Positions 1 to 8,913 are shown, counted from the first letter of the stretch. The stretch: 64,000 nt of DNA from Bradyrhizobium manausense (GCF_018131105.1 NZ_JAFCJI010000001.1:3694001-3758000); one strand, 5' to 3'. Numbers and translations are program-made. The notes: a model not told the origin generated them from the letters alone.

Positions 1-93
1 CTGAAGATGATCGCGGGCCTGATCATGATCGTGCTCGCCCTGATCCTGTTCGTGTTCAACCGGCGTCAGACCTTGCTCACTGACGCCGCTTGA
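1..93 (+). CDS. C-terminal end of a membrane-anchored protein, probable sortase substrate (partial)
   Basis: Only the last 30 codons are in the window, in frame 1 and ending at TGA 91-93. They encode one hydrophobic segment (from about IAGLIMIVLALILFVF) followed by an Arg-Arg pair and a short tail. A transmembrane helix plus a basic cluster at the extreme C terminus is the layout of a sortase cell-wall sorting signal. The next gene on the same strand, 127 bases on, is a sortase. Proteobacterial sortases of this type are usually encoded beside one dedicated substrate with VIT and von Willebrand A domains. Naming this fragment as that substrate is inference from context. The recognition motif and the body of the protein lie upstream of the window, so an unrelated membrane protein is still possible. 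Confidence 0.5.
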   Translation: MKMIAGLIMIVLALILFVFNRRQTLLTDAA

Positions 94-124
94 GAGAGGA
101 GTCCCCCCGAACTCCTCTTGCTTG

Positions 125-169
125 GCGCGCGCGGCTGCCCGTCCCATACCGGTCGCGCGCGCATTTTTT
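125..169 (+). terminator. Probable intrinsic terminator between the sortase substrate and the sortase gene
   Basis: An 8-bp GC-only stem (125-132 with 155-162) is followed directly by A and six T (163-169). A second perfect 8-bp hairpin lies just upstream, with arms 95-102 and 111-118 and a C-rich loop. Together they suggest that transcripts of the upstream gene are at least partly stopped here. They also argue against starting the sortase at the TTG at 118. Confidence 0.5.
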
Positions 170-173
170 CCTG

Positions 174-208
174 TCATTGCGAGCAGCGAAGTGACGAAGC
201 AATGACGA
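174..208. repeat. Copy of the CATTGCGAG...CAATGAC intergenic repeat
   Basis: This short element ends in TCATTGCGAG on one side and CAATGACGA on the other. Related elements occur at 28658-28737, 31407-31492 and, as fragments, near 47499 and 10528. It lies immediately before the sortase start and would have to be translated if an upstream start were used. Confidence 0.55.
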
Positions 209-219
209 GAGAGCCTGTC

Positions 220-789
220 ATGCCCCGCCTCGTCTCCCCTCTGGTCCTTGTGCTCGTCGGAACGATCCTGTTCGGCGATGGCGCCTACATTTACGCCAAG
301 GCCTGGCTCGCGCAGGTGCTACTGGAACGTGCGTTCGATCGGAGCATTACGGCCGGCCAGCCGGTCAAGCCGTGGTCCTGGGCCGATACCTGGCCGGTGG
401 CGCGGATCGAGGTGAAGCGGATCGGCGCCAGCGCCATCGTGCTCTCCGGCACGAGCGGCCAGGCCCTTGCCTTCGGCCCCGGTCATATCGACCAAACGGT
501 GGATGCCGGCGAGCGCGGTGTTGCCGTATATGCTGCACATCGCGATACCCATTTCCGCTTCTTGCGGAACGTTGCCATTGGTGACGTGATTGATGTTACA
601 CGAAGCGACGGCAAACACTTTCGCTACCGCGCCGACGCTTCCGCGATTGTCCGCTTCGACGCATCGGGCATTGATCCAGCGACGCAGGATTTCGAGCTTG
701 TCCTTTCGACTTGCTGGCCGTTCGACGCCGTCACATCCGGCCCCGAACGTTACGTGCTGCATGCCACTCTGATCGAAGAGCGTGAATAG
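220..789 (+). CDS. Class GN (proteobacterial) sortase, cysteine transpeptidase
   Basis: A 189-residue sortase. It should cleave a C-terminal sorting signal of a partner protein at the outer face of the inner membrane and transfer it to an acceptor. An N-terminal hydrophobic segment (LVSPLVLVLVGTILF) anchors it. The catalytic His is in YAAHRDTHF and the catalytic Cys in LSTCWPF. An Arg follows in PERYVLHA at the expected distance, so the Cys-His-Arg set is complete. I chose ATG 220 because a GAGAGAG stretch precedes it and because upstream starts run through the terminator and an intergenic repeat; ATG 202 is the alternative. The preceding gene ends in a helix plus Arg-Arg, which fits its substrate. 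The acceptor in a Gram-negative envelope is not known from the sequence. Confidence 0.85.
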   Translation: MPRLVSPLVLVLVGTILFGDGAYIYAKAWLAQVLLERAFDRSITAGQPVKPWSWADTWPVARIEVKRIGASAIVLSGTSGQALAFGPGHIDQTVDAGERGVAVYAAHRDTHFRFLRNVAIGDVIDVTRSDGKHFRYRADASAIVRFDASGIDPATQDFELVLSTCWPFDAVTSGPERYVLHATLIEERE

Positions 790-973
790 TTGCCCGCCAT
801 CGGCGCCTCCTTGCGCTACTGAGGAGGAGACGCACGACGGCGATGAAGTCGCCGAAGGCAGTCCACCTCTCATTCCGCCGTGCGGCATGCAGCCCTGCTG
901 GTTGCCACTCCACGCAACTCACCCTACGATCCCGTGACGCACCAGCAAGAAGAACAACAGGTGAGGTCACGCC

Positions 974-3193
974 ATGGAAGCTCAGGTTTCTGCTGCATCG
1001 GTTCCTGCCCGCCCATGGTCGCCGCCGCCCGATGCCAGTGACATCGTCAAGGGCATCCACGCCATGCTGCATCCGCGCAACATCGTGCTGGTGGGCGCGA
1101 CCGACAAGCCGGGCAATTACGCCGAGCGTATCTGGAACAATCTGGTCAAATACGGCTACGGGGGCGGGCTCTATCCTGTCAACGCCAAGCGCGAGACCAT
1201 CTGGGGCGTGCCCTGCTACAAGGATTTTGCCAGCCTTCCCGAGAAGCCTGATCATGTATTGGTGCTGGTGCCGGCGCGCTTTGCCGTGCAGGTGATCCGC
1301 GACGCCGCCGCCGCGGGTGCGCGGTCGGCCACCATCGTCACCTCCGGGTTCAGCGAGTTGCAGGACGAGGACAGCCAGAAGCTCGCCGCAGAGCTGCAAC
1401 AGGCCGTGCGCGAGACGGGGCTCGCCGTCACCGGTCCGAACTGTCTCGGCAATTTGAGCGCCGGCGAAAAGCTCTTCACCAATATCGACGACCGCATCGT
1501 CACCATGGAACAAGGCGCGGTGGCGATCGCCGGCCAATCCGGCGCCATCGTGATGGCGATCCGGCAGGCGCTGGAGGACCGTGGCGTCGGGGTCGGCTAC
1601 ATGGTGACGACAGGCAACGAGACCGGGCTCGAGACACCGGACTTGATGCGCTATTTCGCCGAGGATCCCAGCATCAGGGTGATCGTCGTCTACCTCGAAG
1701 GCGTGCGCAACACCAAGGCGTTTCGCGACGCCTGCAAGGCCGCGCGTGCCGCGAGCAAGCCGGTGATCGCGCTCAAGCTCGGATCCTCGGAAGGTGGCCG
1801 CGCCGCCGCGATGGCGCATACCGGCGCGCTGGCGGGATCGATCGAGACATTCGACGCGATTGCAACCCGCGAAGGCGTGATCCGCGTGGACGGGCTCGAT
1901 GAGCTGATCGAAGCCACTGAATGCTTTGTCCACGCGGCCGTGCCGAAAGGCAATCGGCTCGCGGCGGTCTCGCTCTCAGGCGGCAAGCGCGGCATGCTGA
2001 TCGACGCTTTCTACGCTGAGGGCCTGAATTTTGCGCCGTTGAGTCCGCATACCGGCGGCGAGCTCGCAAAAATGCTGGGGCCGGGATCGATCGTCGGCAA
2101 TCCGCTCGACGCCGGCTTTGCAGCGGTGGTCGACCCCTCCGTCTACATGAAGTCGATCAAGCTGATGATCGACGATCCCGACATCGATGTCGTCATCATC
2201 GATGCCGAGCTGCCCAAGGCACCGCATGAGTTGCGCGAACGGAACCTGCGGATCGTCGACGAGATGGCGAGCCGGGCCTCAAAGCCCGTGATCTATGTCA
2301 GCGCGATGTCGATCGGCTTCACCGAGTTCACCAAAGGTTTGCGCAAGTCGCTACCCCATCTCACAGTCATGCAAGGGCTCGACCGCGCGGTCACCGCGAT
2401 CAAATCGCTGCTTGCCTATGCGAAGCTGCGTAAGGAAGTGCCCGACATCGTCTCGGGCTCGAAGCCCGCCGCGCGCGCCGTGCTGGAGAAGGCGCTGAGC
2501 TCGGCGAGCGGCGCCGCGCTCGACGAGGTCGCCTCGAAGAAGCTGCTGAAGGCCTATGGCATCCCCGTTTCGAAGGAGGGAATCGCGCAGACGGCGGCAG
2601 AGGCCGTGAAGATCGCCAAGCAGATCGGCTTTCCGGTCGTAGCCAAGGTTGTCAGCGCCGAGATCCTTCACAAATCCGACATCGGCGGCGTGGTGCTGAA
2701 CCTCAACAGCGCGGCCGAGGTGAAGAAGGCATTCTCCGACATCACCGCGCGGGTGAAGAGATTGAAGGGCAAGCCTAACCTCGACGGCATCCTGATCGCC
2801 CAGCAGGTCAAGGCCGATCTCGAACTCGTGGTCGGCGCCTCGCTCGACGCAGAGATGGGACCCGTCGTGTTGTTCGGCACCGGCGGCATCGATATCGAGC
2901 TGATGAAGGACGTGGCGCTGGCGGGCGCGCCGTTGGACGAGGGTGAGGCGAAGCTCCTGATCGGCCGCACCAAAGCCGGCATCAAGATGCGCGGCTATCG
3001 CGGCAAGCCGGCTCTGCACGAGGCCTCCGCCGTGAAGGCGCTGGTCGGCCTGTCCAATTTGATTGCGGATGCCGGCGACCGGATCGCATCGATTGACGTC
3101 AACCCGTTCCTGATCAACGCCAAGACCGGCGTCGCGGTCGATGCACTGATCGTGCTGAACAACGCAGCCGCCAGGCGCGCCGCAGGCCATTGA
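974..3193 (+). CDS. ADP-forming acetate/acyl-CoA synthetase family protein (single-chain)
   Basis: This 739-residue protein belongs to the NDP-forming acyl-CoA synthetase superfamily, which interconverts an acyl-CoA plus ADP and phosphate with a free acid plus CoA and ATP. The N-terminal CoA-binding Rossmann domain starts near residue 30 (IVLVGATDKPGN). A succinyl-CoA-synthetase-like flavodoxin region follows. The predicted phosphohistidine is His282 in MAHTGALAGS. The C-terminal third is an ATP-grasp domain (GIPVSKEGIA, FPVVAKVVS, HKSDIGGV). The alpha and beta modules are fused in one chain. GTGAGGT before ATG 974 could serve as the ribosome site. The gene stands alone, so the substrate cannot be read from neighbours; acetate, propionate, aromatic and short branched acids are all used within the family. 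Confidence 0.85.
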   Translation: MEAQVSAASVPARPWSPPPDASDIVKGIHAMLHPRNIVLVGATDKPGNYAERIWNNLVKYGYGGGLYPVNAKRETIWGVPCYKDFASLPEKPDHVLVLVPARFAVQVIRDAAAAGARSATIVTSGFSELQDEDSQKLAAELQQAVRETGLAVTGPNCLGNLSAGEKLFTNIDDRIVTMEQGAVAIAGQSGAIVMAIRQALEDRGVGVGYMVTTGNETGLETPDLMRYFAEDPSIRVIVVYLEGVRNTKAFRDACKAARAASKPVIALKLGSSEGGRAAAMAHTGALAGSIETFDAIATREGVIRVDGLDELIEATECFVHAAVPKGNRLAAVSLSGGKRGMLIDAFYAEGLNFAPLSPHTGGELAKMLGPGSIVGNPLDAGFAAVVDPSVYMKSIKLMIDDPDIDVVIIDAELPKAPHELRERNLRIVDEMASRASKPVIYVSAMSIGFTEFTKGLRKSLPHLTVMQGLDRAVTAIKSLLAYAKLRKEVPDIVSGSKPAARAVLEKALSSASGAALDEVASKKLLKAYGIPVSKEGIAQTAAEAVKIAKQIGFPVVAKVVSAEILHKSDIGGVVLNLNSAAEVKKAFSDITARVKRLKGKPNLDGILIAQQVKADLELVVGASLDAEMGPVVLFGTGGIDIELMKDVALAGAPLDEGEAKLLIGRTKAGIKMRGYRGKPALHEASAVKALVGLSNLIADAGDRIASIDVNPFLINAKTGVAVDALIVLNNAAARRAAGH

Positions 3194-3340
3194 TGTCGCG
3201 TGGGCCCGATTAGCGCAGCTAAATCCGCCAATTCTGCCCATAAGTACACGAGAACCTGGCGGGTTACGCTTCGCTAACTCGCCCTGCGTACCATTGCGGC
3301 TCCTTCCAACTTCCCCGCTTTGGTCGTAGAATCCCAGCGC

Positions 3341-4171
3341 ATGGCACGCGCGAGCAATCTGGTGATCGGAACGACGACGCTGGCGGTGATCGCCGTGGCG
3401 TTCGGCGGCCTGCTTGGCGTGCAGAAATGGCGCAGCATCCAGAGCCGCAGCCAGTTGCGCGTCGTGTTCGAGGGCGGGTCCGCGAGCGGGCTGCGTCGCG
3501 GCGGTCCGGTCAATTTCGACGGCGTGCCGGCCGGCCAGATCCTGTCGATCAAGCTGGAGAGCCCGCGCAAGGTCGTGGCCCTGGTGTCGCTCGACAACGT
3601 CGCGCCGCTTCGCAAGGACACGGTGGCCGGCATCGAGTTCCAGGGCCTCACGGGTGTCGCGGCGGTCTCACTGATCGGCGGCGCTCCGTCCGCCCCGCCG
3701 GTGCCGCTGGATTCGGACGGCGTCCCGGTCCTGACCGCCGATCTCAGTGACGCCGAATCCATCGTCGACACGCTGCACAGCGTCGATCGCAGCATCGTCA
3801 GCAACGCGCCCGCGATCAAGGAGGGCCTGCGCACCTTCGAGAACTATACGGCCGATCTCAGAGGCAAGGGCGACGAAATCGACGCGGTGATGCTCAAAGT
3901 CGACAATGCGTTTGCGGGATTCGACAAGGCAGTCACCAAGATCGAGGGCGTGGTGCCGGGCTTCGTCGACGGCAAGGCCGACGAACTGTTCGAAAAGATC
4001 AAGGGACTCCACGAGCTCGCCGACACCATGAAGAAGAAATCGGCAAGCTTCCTCGAGGACACCCGTCGCTCGCTGCTCGATGTCAGCGAAGCCGCCAACA
4101 AGATGAGCGGAGCGCCCGCGCCCGCCGCCGCCCCTCGCCCGCCGCGCAAGCCGGCGCAACCGAAGCGTTAG
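3341..4171 (+). CDS. MCE/MlaD-family protein (lipid-transport-like), stand-alone
   Basis: A 276-residue protein with one N-terminal membrane anchor (LVIGTTTLAVIAVAFGGLLG) followed by an MCE domain at about residues 38-120 (FEGGSASGLRRGGPV, GVPAGQILSI, FQGLTGVAAVSLIGG). The rest is helical, and the tail is rich in Pro, Ala and Arg. MCE proteins form hexameric rings that shuttle phospholipids or other hydrophobic molecules across the periplasm, usually with an ABC ATPase (MlaF) and permease (MlaE). Neither partner gene is adjacent here. ATG 3341 is preferred over the TTG at 3320 because the hydrophobic anchor follows at once. The stop lies three bases from that of the convergent autotransporter gene. 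Confidence 0.85.
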   Translation: MARASNLVIGTTTLAVIAVAFGGLLGVQKWRSIQSRSQLRVVFEGGSASGLRRGGPVNFDGVPAGQILSIKLESPRKVVALVSLDNVAPLRKDTVAGIEFQGLTGVAAVSLIGGAPSAPPVPLDSDGVPVLTADLSDAESIVDTLHSVDRSIVSNAPAIKEGLRTFENYTADLRGKGDEIDAVMLKVDNAFAGFDKAVTKIEGVVPGFVDGKADELFEKIKGLHELADTMKKKSASFLEDTRRSLLDVSEAANKMSGAPAPAAAPRPPRKPAQPKR

Positions 4172-4174
4172 AGC

Positions 4175-7171
4175 CTACCAGGTGTAGCGGACGACGCCCT
4201 TGCCGGCGTAGGAGCGCGTGACGTTCGAGAACTCGCCCTCGAACGTGGCGGATACAGACCAGCCGTTCATCCAGTTCATCTGCACCGACGCCGTGGTCAG
4301 CGCGGAATCGCGCGCCAGCGCTGCCCCGTTCACGACGAAGGCCGACCCCGGCAGGGTCTGGAACACCGCGCCGACGGTGCGATCCGGATTGAAATCATGC
4401 GCCCAGGCTGCGCGGCCGCGCAGCGTCATCACGCCGCCGGCAGCGGCGAACGATCTGTCGGCGCGCAGGCCGAGCTCGGTGCGGGTGTTGGTCACGTCCT
4501 TGGCGGCATAGTTGAGCGCGAAAGTGTTGTTGCCGACCACGGCAAATTCCGAATAGCTCGGCAGGCTGAACAGCGTGGCCTGGACCGCGGCATAGGGCGT
4601 CAGCCCGATCCACGGCGTTGCCTGGCGATAGCCGCCTTCGATACGGCCCGACACGGCGTTGGCATTGAACTGCGCACGCAACTGATCTGTGCCGGCTGCC
4701 GTGACGACGCGGTTGGTGGTGACATCCTGCCAGCCATAAGCCAGTGCGGCCGTGAGATAGGCGGGGCCGGCGTTGTGACGGACGAAAGCGCCGGCCTGGA
4801 ACAGGTCTGAGTGGCCCCAGCCCAGTCCATTGACACCGAAGCCGGTGCCGCCGCCGGCGAGCGCGAAGCCTGCAACTGTCGACGGCGAGAAGCGGTAATC
4901 GAGGCCAACCGCGGTGCCGTAGACGCTGCTGGTGGTATTGTTGGAGCCCAGCCCCGCATGGCCGTCGGTAGTCTGCGAGCCACCGAAGCCGGCCGCCCAG
5001 ACATCCCAGCGCTGCTCGAACGTCGCAACCGGCGCCTTGCGATAGATCGAGGCAAAGGCATCGCTGGGGCGCTTGCTGGCCGCGGCGTAAGAATTCGCGC
5101 TGGTCTCGTCTGCATAAGGCGTCGCGCCGGGCGTGCCACTGCGTCCTGCGCCGAATACGTCGGTCAACAGGCCCATGAACAGGTTCATCGCATTGAACGT
5201 CGTCTGCTGCGACCCCGTTGCGGATTCTCCCGAGGCTTGCGTCAGGCCGGCGGGGCCGAGACCCGCGAGCCCAGCCGGCAGGACACCGTTGGTGTTGAAG
5301 AAATTCTGCAGCACCGTGGCTACGTTCTGCTGGTTGATATTGAGCGCGTATTTCGCACCGTAGTTCAGCGTGAAATCGAGGAAGGCCTCGTTCGACCCGA
5401 CGGTCGTTGTGCCGATCAGTCCTCCCGGCGCGGCCACGCCGGTAAAATTGCCAGTGGCGGTGCCGAAGAAGTCCATGATCGAATAGTGCTTCATCACCAT
5501 GCTGCCGGGATAAAGCGCAACGCCGACCGTACCGTTCAGCGTGACGTTGCCGGTGACGAGCGCGTGGCTCGTGCTGGATCCGCTGCCGACCTGGACGACA
5601 TAGACCGAGCCGGCCTGAAGGGTGAGATCGCCCTGAACCTGCATGCTCGAGCCCGGACCGCCGTCGCCGGGCGCGTAGATGCCCCCGGCGATGACAGTGG
5701 TGCCGACGATACCGGCGCCATACAGCGCGCCGCCTGCGTTCACGGTGGTCAGGCTCGACTGCGAGATGTCGCCATCGACGCGCAGGACGCCGCCATTAAC
5801 GGTCGTTGTGCCGGTATAGGTGTTTGTGCCCGAAAGGATCAGCGTTCCACTGCCGACTTTTTCGAGAGAGCCCGATCCGGCGGGACCGCAACCGCAAGGA
5901 TTGGCGTCGGCGATGACGCCGCTGACCTCGGTCGACAGGTTGTTGCCGCCGACAACGAGCGTGTTGCCGCCACCAATGTAGTAGAGGCCGCTGCCTTCGA
6001 TCGATCCGGCGGTGATGCGGCCATCGCCGGCCGGGCCGGCTGGGCCTGGTCCGCCGCCGAAATCGGTGATGCCGGTCCCCGTGGTGATGAAACGTGCATT
6101 GCCGCCGGTGGAATTGTCGAAGAACTGGGTTTCACCGCCGTCCTTGGTGATAATCGTGGCATTGCCGGCCGTCGACCGGCCGGCGAACAGCGTGGTGCCA
6201 TCGGCCTCGTTGGTGATCGTGGCGCTCCCGGCAGTTACCGTGTCGGCGATAGTTTGACCGAAGAACGTGACCCCGAAGCTTTGGTTGACGATCGCCGCTG
6301 AGCCGGCCGTCGATTGCTCCAGAAAGATCGTGCCACCGCCGTTTTGATTGGTAATGCTGGCTCCGCCAGCACTCGTCTGCGCAAGAAAGACCGTTCCGCC
6401 ACCGTCGTTGACGATGGCAGCCTTGGCCGCCGTTACTGTTTCGGTTCCGCCAAAAGTACCGAAGATCGTCTGACCTCCGGCGTTGAGGATCGACGTAACG
6501 CCCGACATGTCGGCATTGACGATGTTGAACGTGCCCTCGTTGTTGACGGCGCCGATGATGCTGGCGGTATGGGTTGCATCACCAAGCTGCAGCGCCGCAC
6601 AGGAACAAATGAAAGTGTCGCCCGTGTAGGTGTTGGCGCCGAGCAGCGCCAGAATGCCGGGGGACTGCACCGAAATGCCGCCAGCGCCGACGATGCGGGA
6701 AGCGATCACGGCCGAGGGATCCGAGGTGCCGGTCACATCACTGGTGAAGAACGTGGTGCCACCCGAGGCCAGCCTGAGATCGCCGCCCTGGATCGTGTAG
6801 ATCGTCCCATCGCCGGTGAGATCGAAGCCTACGAGACTTGTGAGCTGGATACCGCCCGGCGTGACCGTAACCGTGCCGCCCGTCGCCGGCGTCGAAGGAC
6901 CGCTGCTGCCGAATATTGTGCCGGCCGACGCGGGATCATAAGCCGAGCTGGTCGTCCCAAAAAAATCTGTCCAGTTGGTCGTGGTGTTGTCCCAGACACC
7001 GCCACCACCATTGACCGAACCGTTGGGCGTGGTCTGCGATCCGTTGAATATCTGCTGCGCGGACGCGGGGCTCGTCACGACGGCCGCGCTGAAGGCCAAG
7101 CCAAGCCAGATTGCAGCGGCAACACACCAGCGCGCGCGACCCTGCCCGCTCGATGGCAACCCAGATTTCAC
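4175..7171 (-). CDS. Autotransporter (type Va secretion) with beta-helical repeat passenger
   Basis: A 998-residue protein. Residues 1-38 are a long signal peptide ending SPASA. A Gly/Thr/Asn-rich passenger runs to about residue 640, and a C-terminal 12-strand beta-barrel occupies about 715-998. The chain ends in Tyr-Thr-Trp, the aromatic terminus expected for outer-membrane insertion. Two passenger-associated transport repeats are visible (ANTYTGDT near 180; TNTYTGTTTVNGG near 450). Residues 248-370 contain about six tandem units of roughly 20 residues, consistent with successive beta-helix rungs. Two CxC pairs (Cys189/191 and Cys426/428) are unusual, because passengers normally avoid cysteine. 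No protease triad is apparent, so adhesion or surface display is the likelier role. The gene is monocistronic and convergent with the MCE gene. Confidence 0.9.
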   Translation of the reverse strand: MKSGLPSSGQGRARWCVAAAIWLGLAFSAAVVTSPASAQQIFNGSQTTPNGSVNGGGGVWDNTTTNWTDFFGTTSSAYDPASAGTIFGSSGPSTPATGGTVTVTPGGIQLTSLVGFDLTGDGTIYTIQGGDLRLASGGTTFFTSDVTGTSDPSAVIASRIVGAGGISVQSPGILALLGANTYTGDTFICSCAALQLGDATHTASIIGAVNNEGTFNIVNADMSGVTSILNAGGQTIFGTFGGTETVTAAKAAIVNDGGGTVFLAQTSAGGASITNQNGGGTIFLEQSTAGSAAIVNQSFGVTFFGQTIADTVTAGSATITNEADGTTLFAGRSTAGNATIITKDGGETQFFDNSTGGNARFITTGTGITDFGGGPGPAGPAGDGRITAGSIEGSGLYYIGGGNTLVVGGNNLSTEVSGVIADANPCGCGPAGSGSLEKVGSGTLILSGTNTYTGTTTVNGGVLRVDGDISQSSLTTVNAGGALYGAGIVGTTVIAGGIYAPGDGGPGSSMQVQGDLTLQAGSVYVVQVGSGSSTSHALVTGNVTLNGTVGVALYPGSMVMKHYSIMDFFGTATGNFTGVAAPGGLIGTTTVGSNEAFLDFTLNYGAKYALNINQQNVATVLQNFFNTNGVLPAGLAGLGPAGLTQASGESATGSQQTTFNAMNLFMGLLTDVFGAGRSGTPGATPYADETSANSYAAASKRPSDAFASIYRKAPVATFEQRWDVWAAGFGGSQTTDGHAGLGSNNTTSSVYGTAVGLDYRFSPSTVAGFALAGGGTGFGVNGLGWGHSDLFQAGAFVRHNAGPAYLTAALAYGWQDVTTNRVVTAAGTDQLRAQFNANAVSGRIEGGYRQATPWIGLTPYAAVQATLFSLPSYSEFAVVGNNTFALNYAAKDVTNTRTELGLRADRSFAAAGGVMTLRGRAAWAHDFNPDRTVGAVFQTLPGSAFVVNGAALARDSALTTASVQMNWMNGWSVSATFEGEFSNVTRSYAGKGVVRYTW
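6056..6430 (-). repeat. Tandem ~20-residue repeats inside the autotransporter passenger
   Basis: Codons 248-372 of the autotransporter encode about six degenerate copies of a unit with the pattern A-x-I-x-N-x-x-G-G-x-T-x-F-x-x-x-S-T-A-G. Copies begin at AAIVNDGG, ASITNQNG, AAIVNQSF, ATITNEAD, ATIITKDG and ARFITTGT. One copy carries a five-residue insertion (IADTVTAGS). The period matches one turn of a beta-helix. Confidence 0.7.
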
Positions 7172-7410
7172 GCGCTCGACCCCTACCCCGCGGCGCTCCC
7201 GACGGCGCCGCCGGGAACTTAGGACAAGGGGATGATCAGTAGAACTACGGTCGGATCAGAATCCGTCCCGCGGCCTGCAACTTGGGTGGATTCGAAACAT
7301 GCTGTTGCAACCGCGCCACGCTTTGACACGTTCGGCTGCGGCAGAATGACCATCCATATGGACGGCCATTCACATCAATCATGCATGGTCATCGGTCGGC
7401 GGCAGAGCCG

Positions 7411-8913
7411 TCACCCATACACAAACGCCTTATCGTCCAGATCCGTTTTCGGGATCTCGTCCTTCTCGGTCCAGTAGTCCTGGCTGTGCTGCCATTCCGG
7501 CTTGTCGCCGCGCTTGGGCAGCAGATCCATGTTGCGCAGGATGTAGCCGGGATTGAAGTTTTCCGGATCGATCCAGGGCAGGATCGGCATGTTGTGGTCT
7601 TCGGCGCGCAAGCTGACCTCGACCTTCTTCTTGCCCTTCGCCTTCATGTGACCGAGCAGGCGACAAACGAAGTCCGCGACGAGATCGACGCGCAGCGTCC
7701 AGCTCGCACGGAAGTAGCCGAACACCCAGACCATGTTCGGCACGCCCGTGAACATCATGCCGCGATAGGTGACGGTTTCGCCGAAGGCGAGCGGCTTGCC
7801 GTCGATCTCGAAGGCGATGTCGCCGAGCGCCGCCAGATTGAAGCCGGTTGCAGTGACGACGACGTCGGCTTCCAGCACCTTACCCGATTTGAGCTGGATG
7901 CCGTTCTCGACGAAGCATTCGATCTCATCGGTGACGACCGACGCCTTGCCGCTGGCGATACCCTTGAACAGGTCGGCATCCGGCACGAAGGCGATGCGCT
8001 GGCGCCACGGCCGGTAGGTCGGCGTAAAGTGCGTCTCGACGTCGTAGTCCGGACCGAGCACGGCACTGATCTGGCCAATCAGTTCCTTCTTCACCTGTTC
8101 AGGCTTGGACAGGCAGAGCTTTGTGAACGCGTCCTGCTCGAACAGGATCTTGCGACGGACGATCTCGTGGATCCATTGCTCCTCGACCTGAAGCCTGCGC
8201 AGCTCTTCTGCAATCTCGATGGCATTGCGGCCGAGCCGGAAGTAAGTGGGCGAGCGCTGGAGCATGGTGACATGTGCGCATTTGTCGGCAATGTTCGGCA
8301 CCAGTGTCGCTGCGGTCGCACCCGAGCCGATCACGACCACCTTCTTGCCCGCAAGGTCGATGTCGTCCGGCCAAGTCTGCGGATGGACAATGCGACCGTT
8401 GAAGCGGTCCATGCCCTTCCATTCCGGCGTGTAGCCTTCGGAATGACGATAGTAGCCCTGGCACATCCAGAGGAAGTTCGCGGTGAAGGTCCTCGCCTCG
8501 CCGGTGTCCGTGGTCACCGACTCGATGGTCCAGAGATTCCGCTCGCTCGACCAGCTCGCTGAAATGATCTTGTGCTTGTAGCGGATATGGCGGGCGATAT
8601 CGTTGTCGTCGATCACCTCGTTCATATAGGAGAGGATCTCCTCGGCGGTGGCGATCGGCGGCCCGACCCACGGCTTGAAGCTGTAGCCGAAGGTATGGAG
8701 ATCGCTGTCCGAGCGAATCCCGGGATAGCGATGCGTGCTCCAGGTGCCGCCGAACGTCGCCTGCGTCTCCAGGATGACGTAGCTCGTGCCCGGAAGCTGT
8801 TTCTCGATATGATAAGCACTGCCGATCCCGGAGATGCCGGCACCGACGATCAGCACGTCGAAATGTTCTGAAGCCTGCTTGGCCGTGGCGTGACTGCGAA
8901 CCGCGACATTCAT
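7411..8913 (-). CDS. Baeyer-Villiger-type flavin monooxygenase (EthA/FMO-like)
   Basis: A 500-residue NAD(P)H- and FAD-dependent monooxygenase. The FAD-binding Rossmann motif GAGISG is at residues 24-29. The Baeyer-Villiger fingerprint F-x-G-x3-H-x3-W-P is intact at 171-182 (Phe171, Gly173, His177, Trp181, Pro182). A second nucleotide-binding motif, GSGATAA, begins near 197 for NADPH. Enzymes of this type insert oxygen next to a ketone carbonyl or oxidise sulfur or nitrogen, and their length of about 500 residues matches. It is cytosolic with no signal peptide. It is a single gene flanked by oppositely arranged, unrelated genes, so its substrate is open. Start GTG/ATG alternatives downstream are unlikely, because the FAD motif needs this N terminus. 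Confidence 0.88.
   Translation of the reverse strand: MNVAVRSHATAKQASEHFDVLIVGAGISGIGSAYHIEKQLPGTSYVILETQATFGGTWSTHRYPGIRSDSDLHTFGYSFKPWVGPPIATAEEILSYMNEVIDDNDIARHIRYKHKIISASWSSERNLWTIESVTTDTGEARTFTANFLWMCQGYYRHSEGYTPEWKGMDRFNGRIVHPQTWPDDIDLAGKKVVVIGSGATAATLVPNIADKCAHVTMLQRSPTYFRLGRNAIEIAEELRRLQVEEQWIHEIVRRKILFEQDAFTKLCLSKPEQVKKELIGQISAVLGPDYDVETHFTPTYRPWRQRIAFVPDADLFKGIASGKASVVTDEIECFVENGIQLKSGKVLEADVVVTATGFNLAALGDIAFEIDGKPLAFGETVTYRGMMFTGVPNMVWVFGYFRASWTLRVDLVADFVCRLLGHMKAKGKKKVEVSLRAEDHNMPILPWIDPENFNPGYILRNMDLLPKRGDKPEWQHSQDYWTEKDEIPKTDLDDKAFVYG

Noticed and set aside
118..219. Extended N terminus of the sortase from TTG 118.
   Set aside because: It would translate a terminator hairpin and a dispersed repeat, and the family anchor begins at the ATG at 220.
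4811..6301. A 496-codon plus-strand frame opposite the autotransporter.
   Set aside because: Antisense to a gene with signal peptide, repeats and barrel. Its composition is Arg/Ala/Gly-biased with no recognisable domain.
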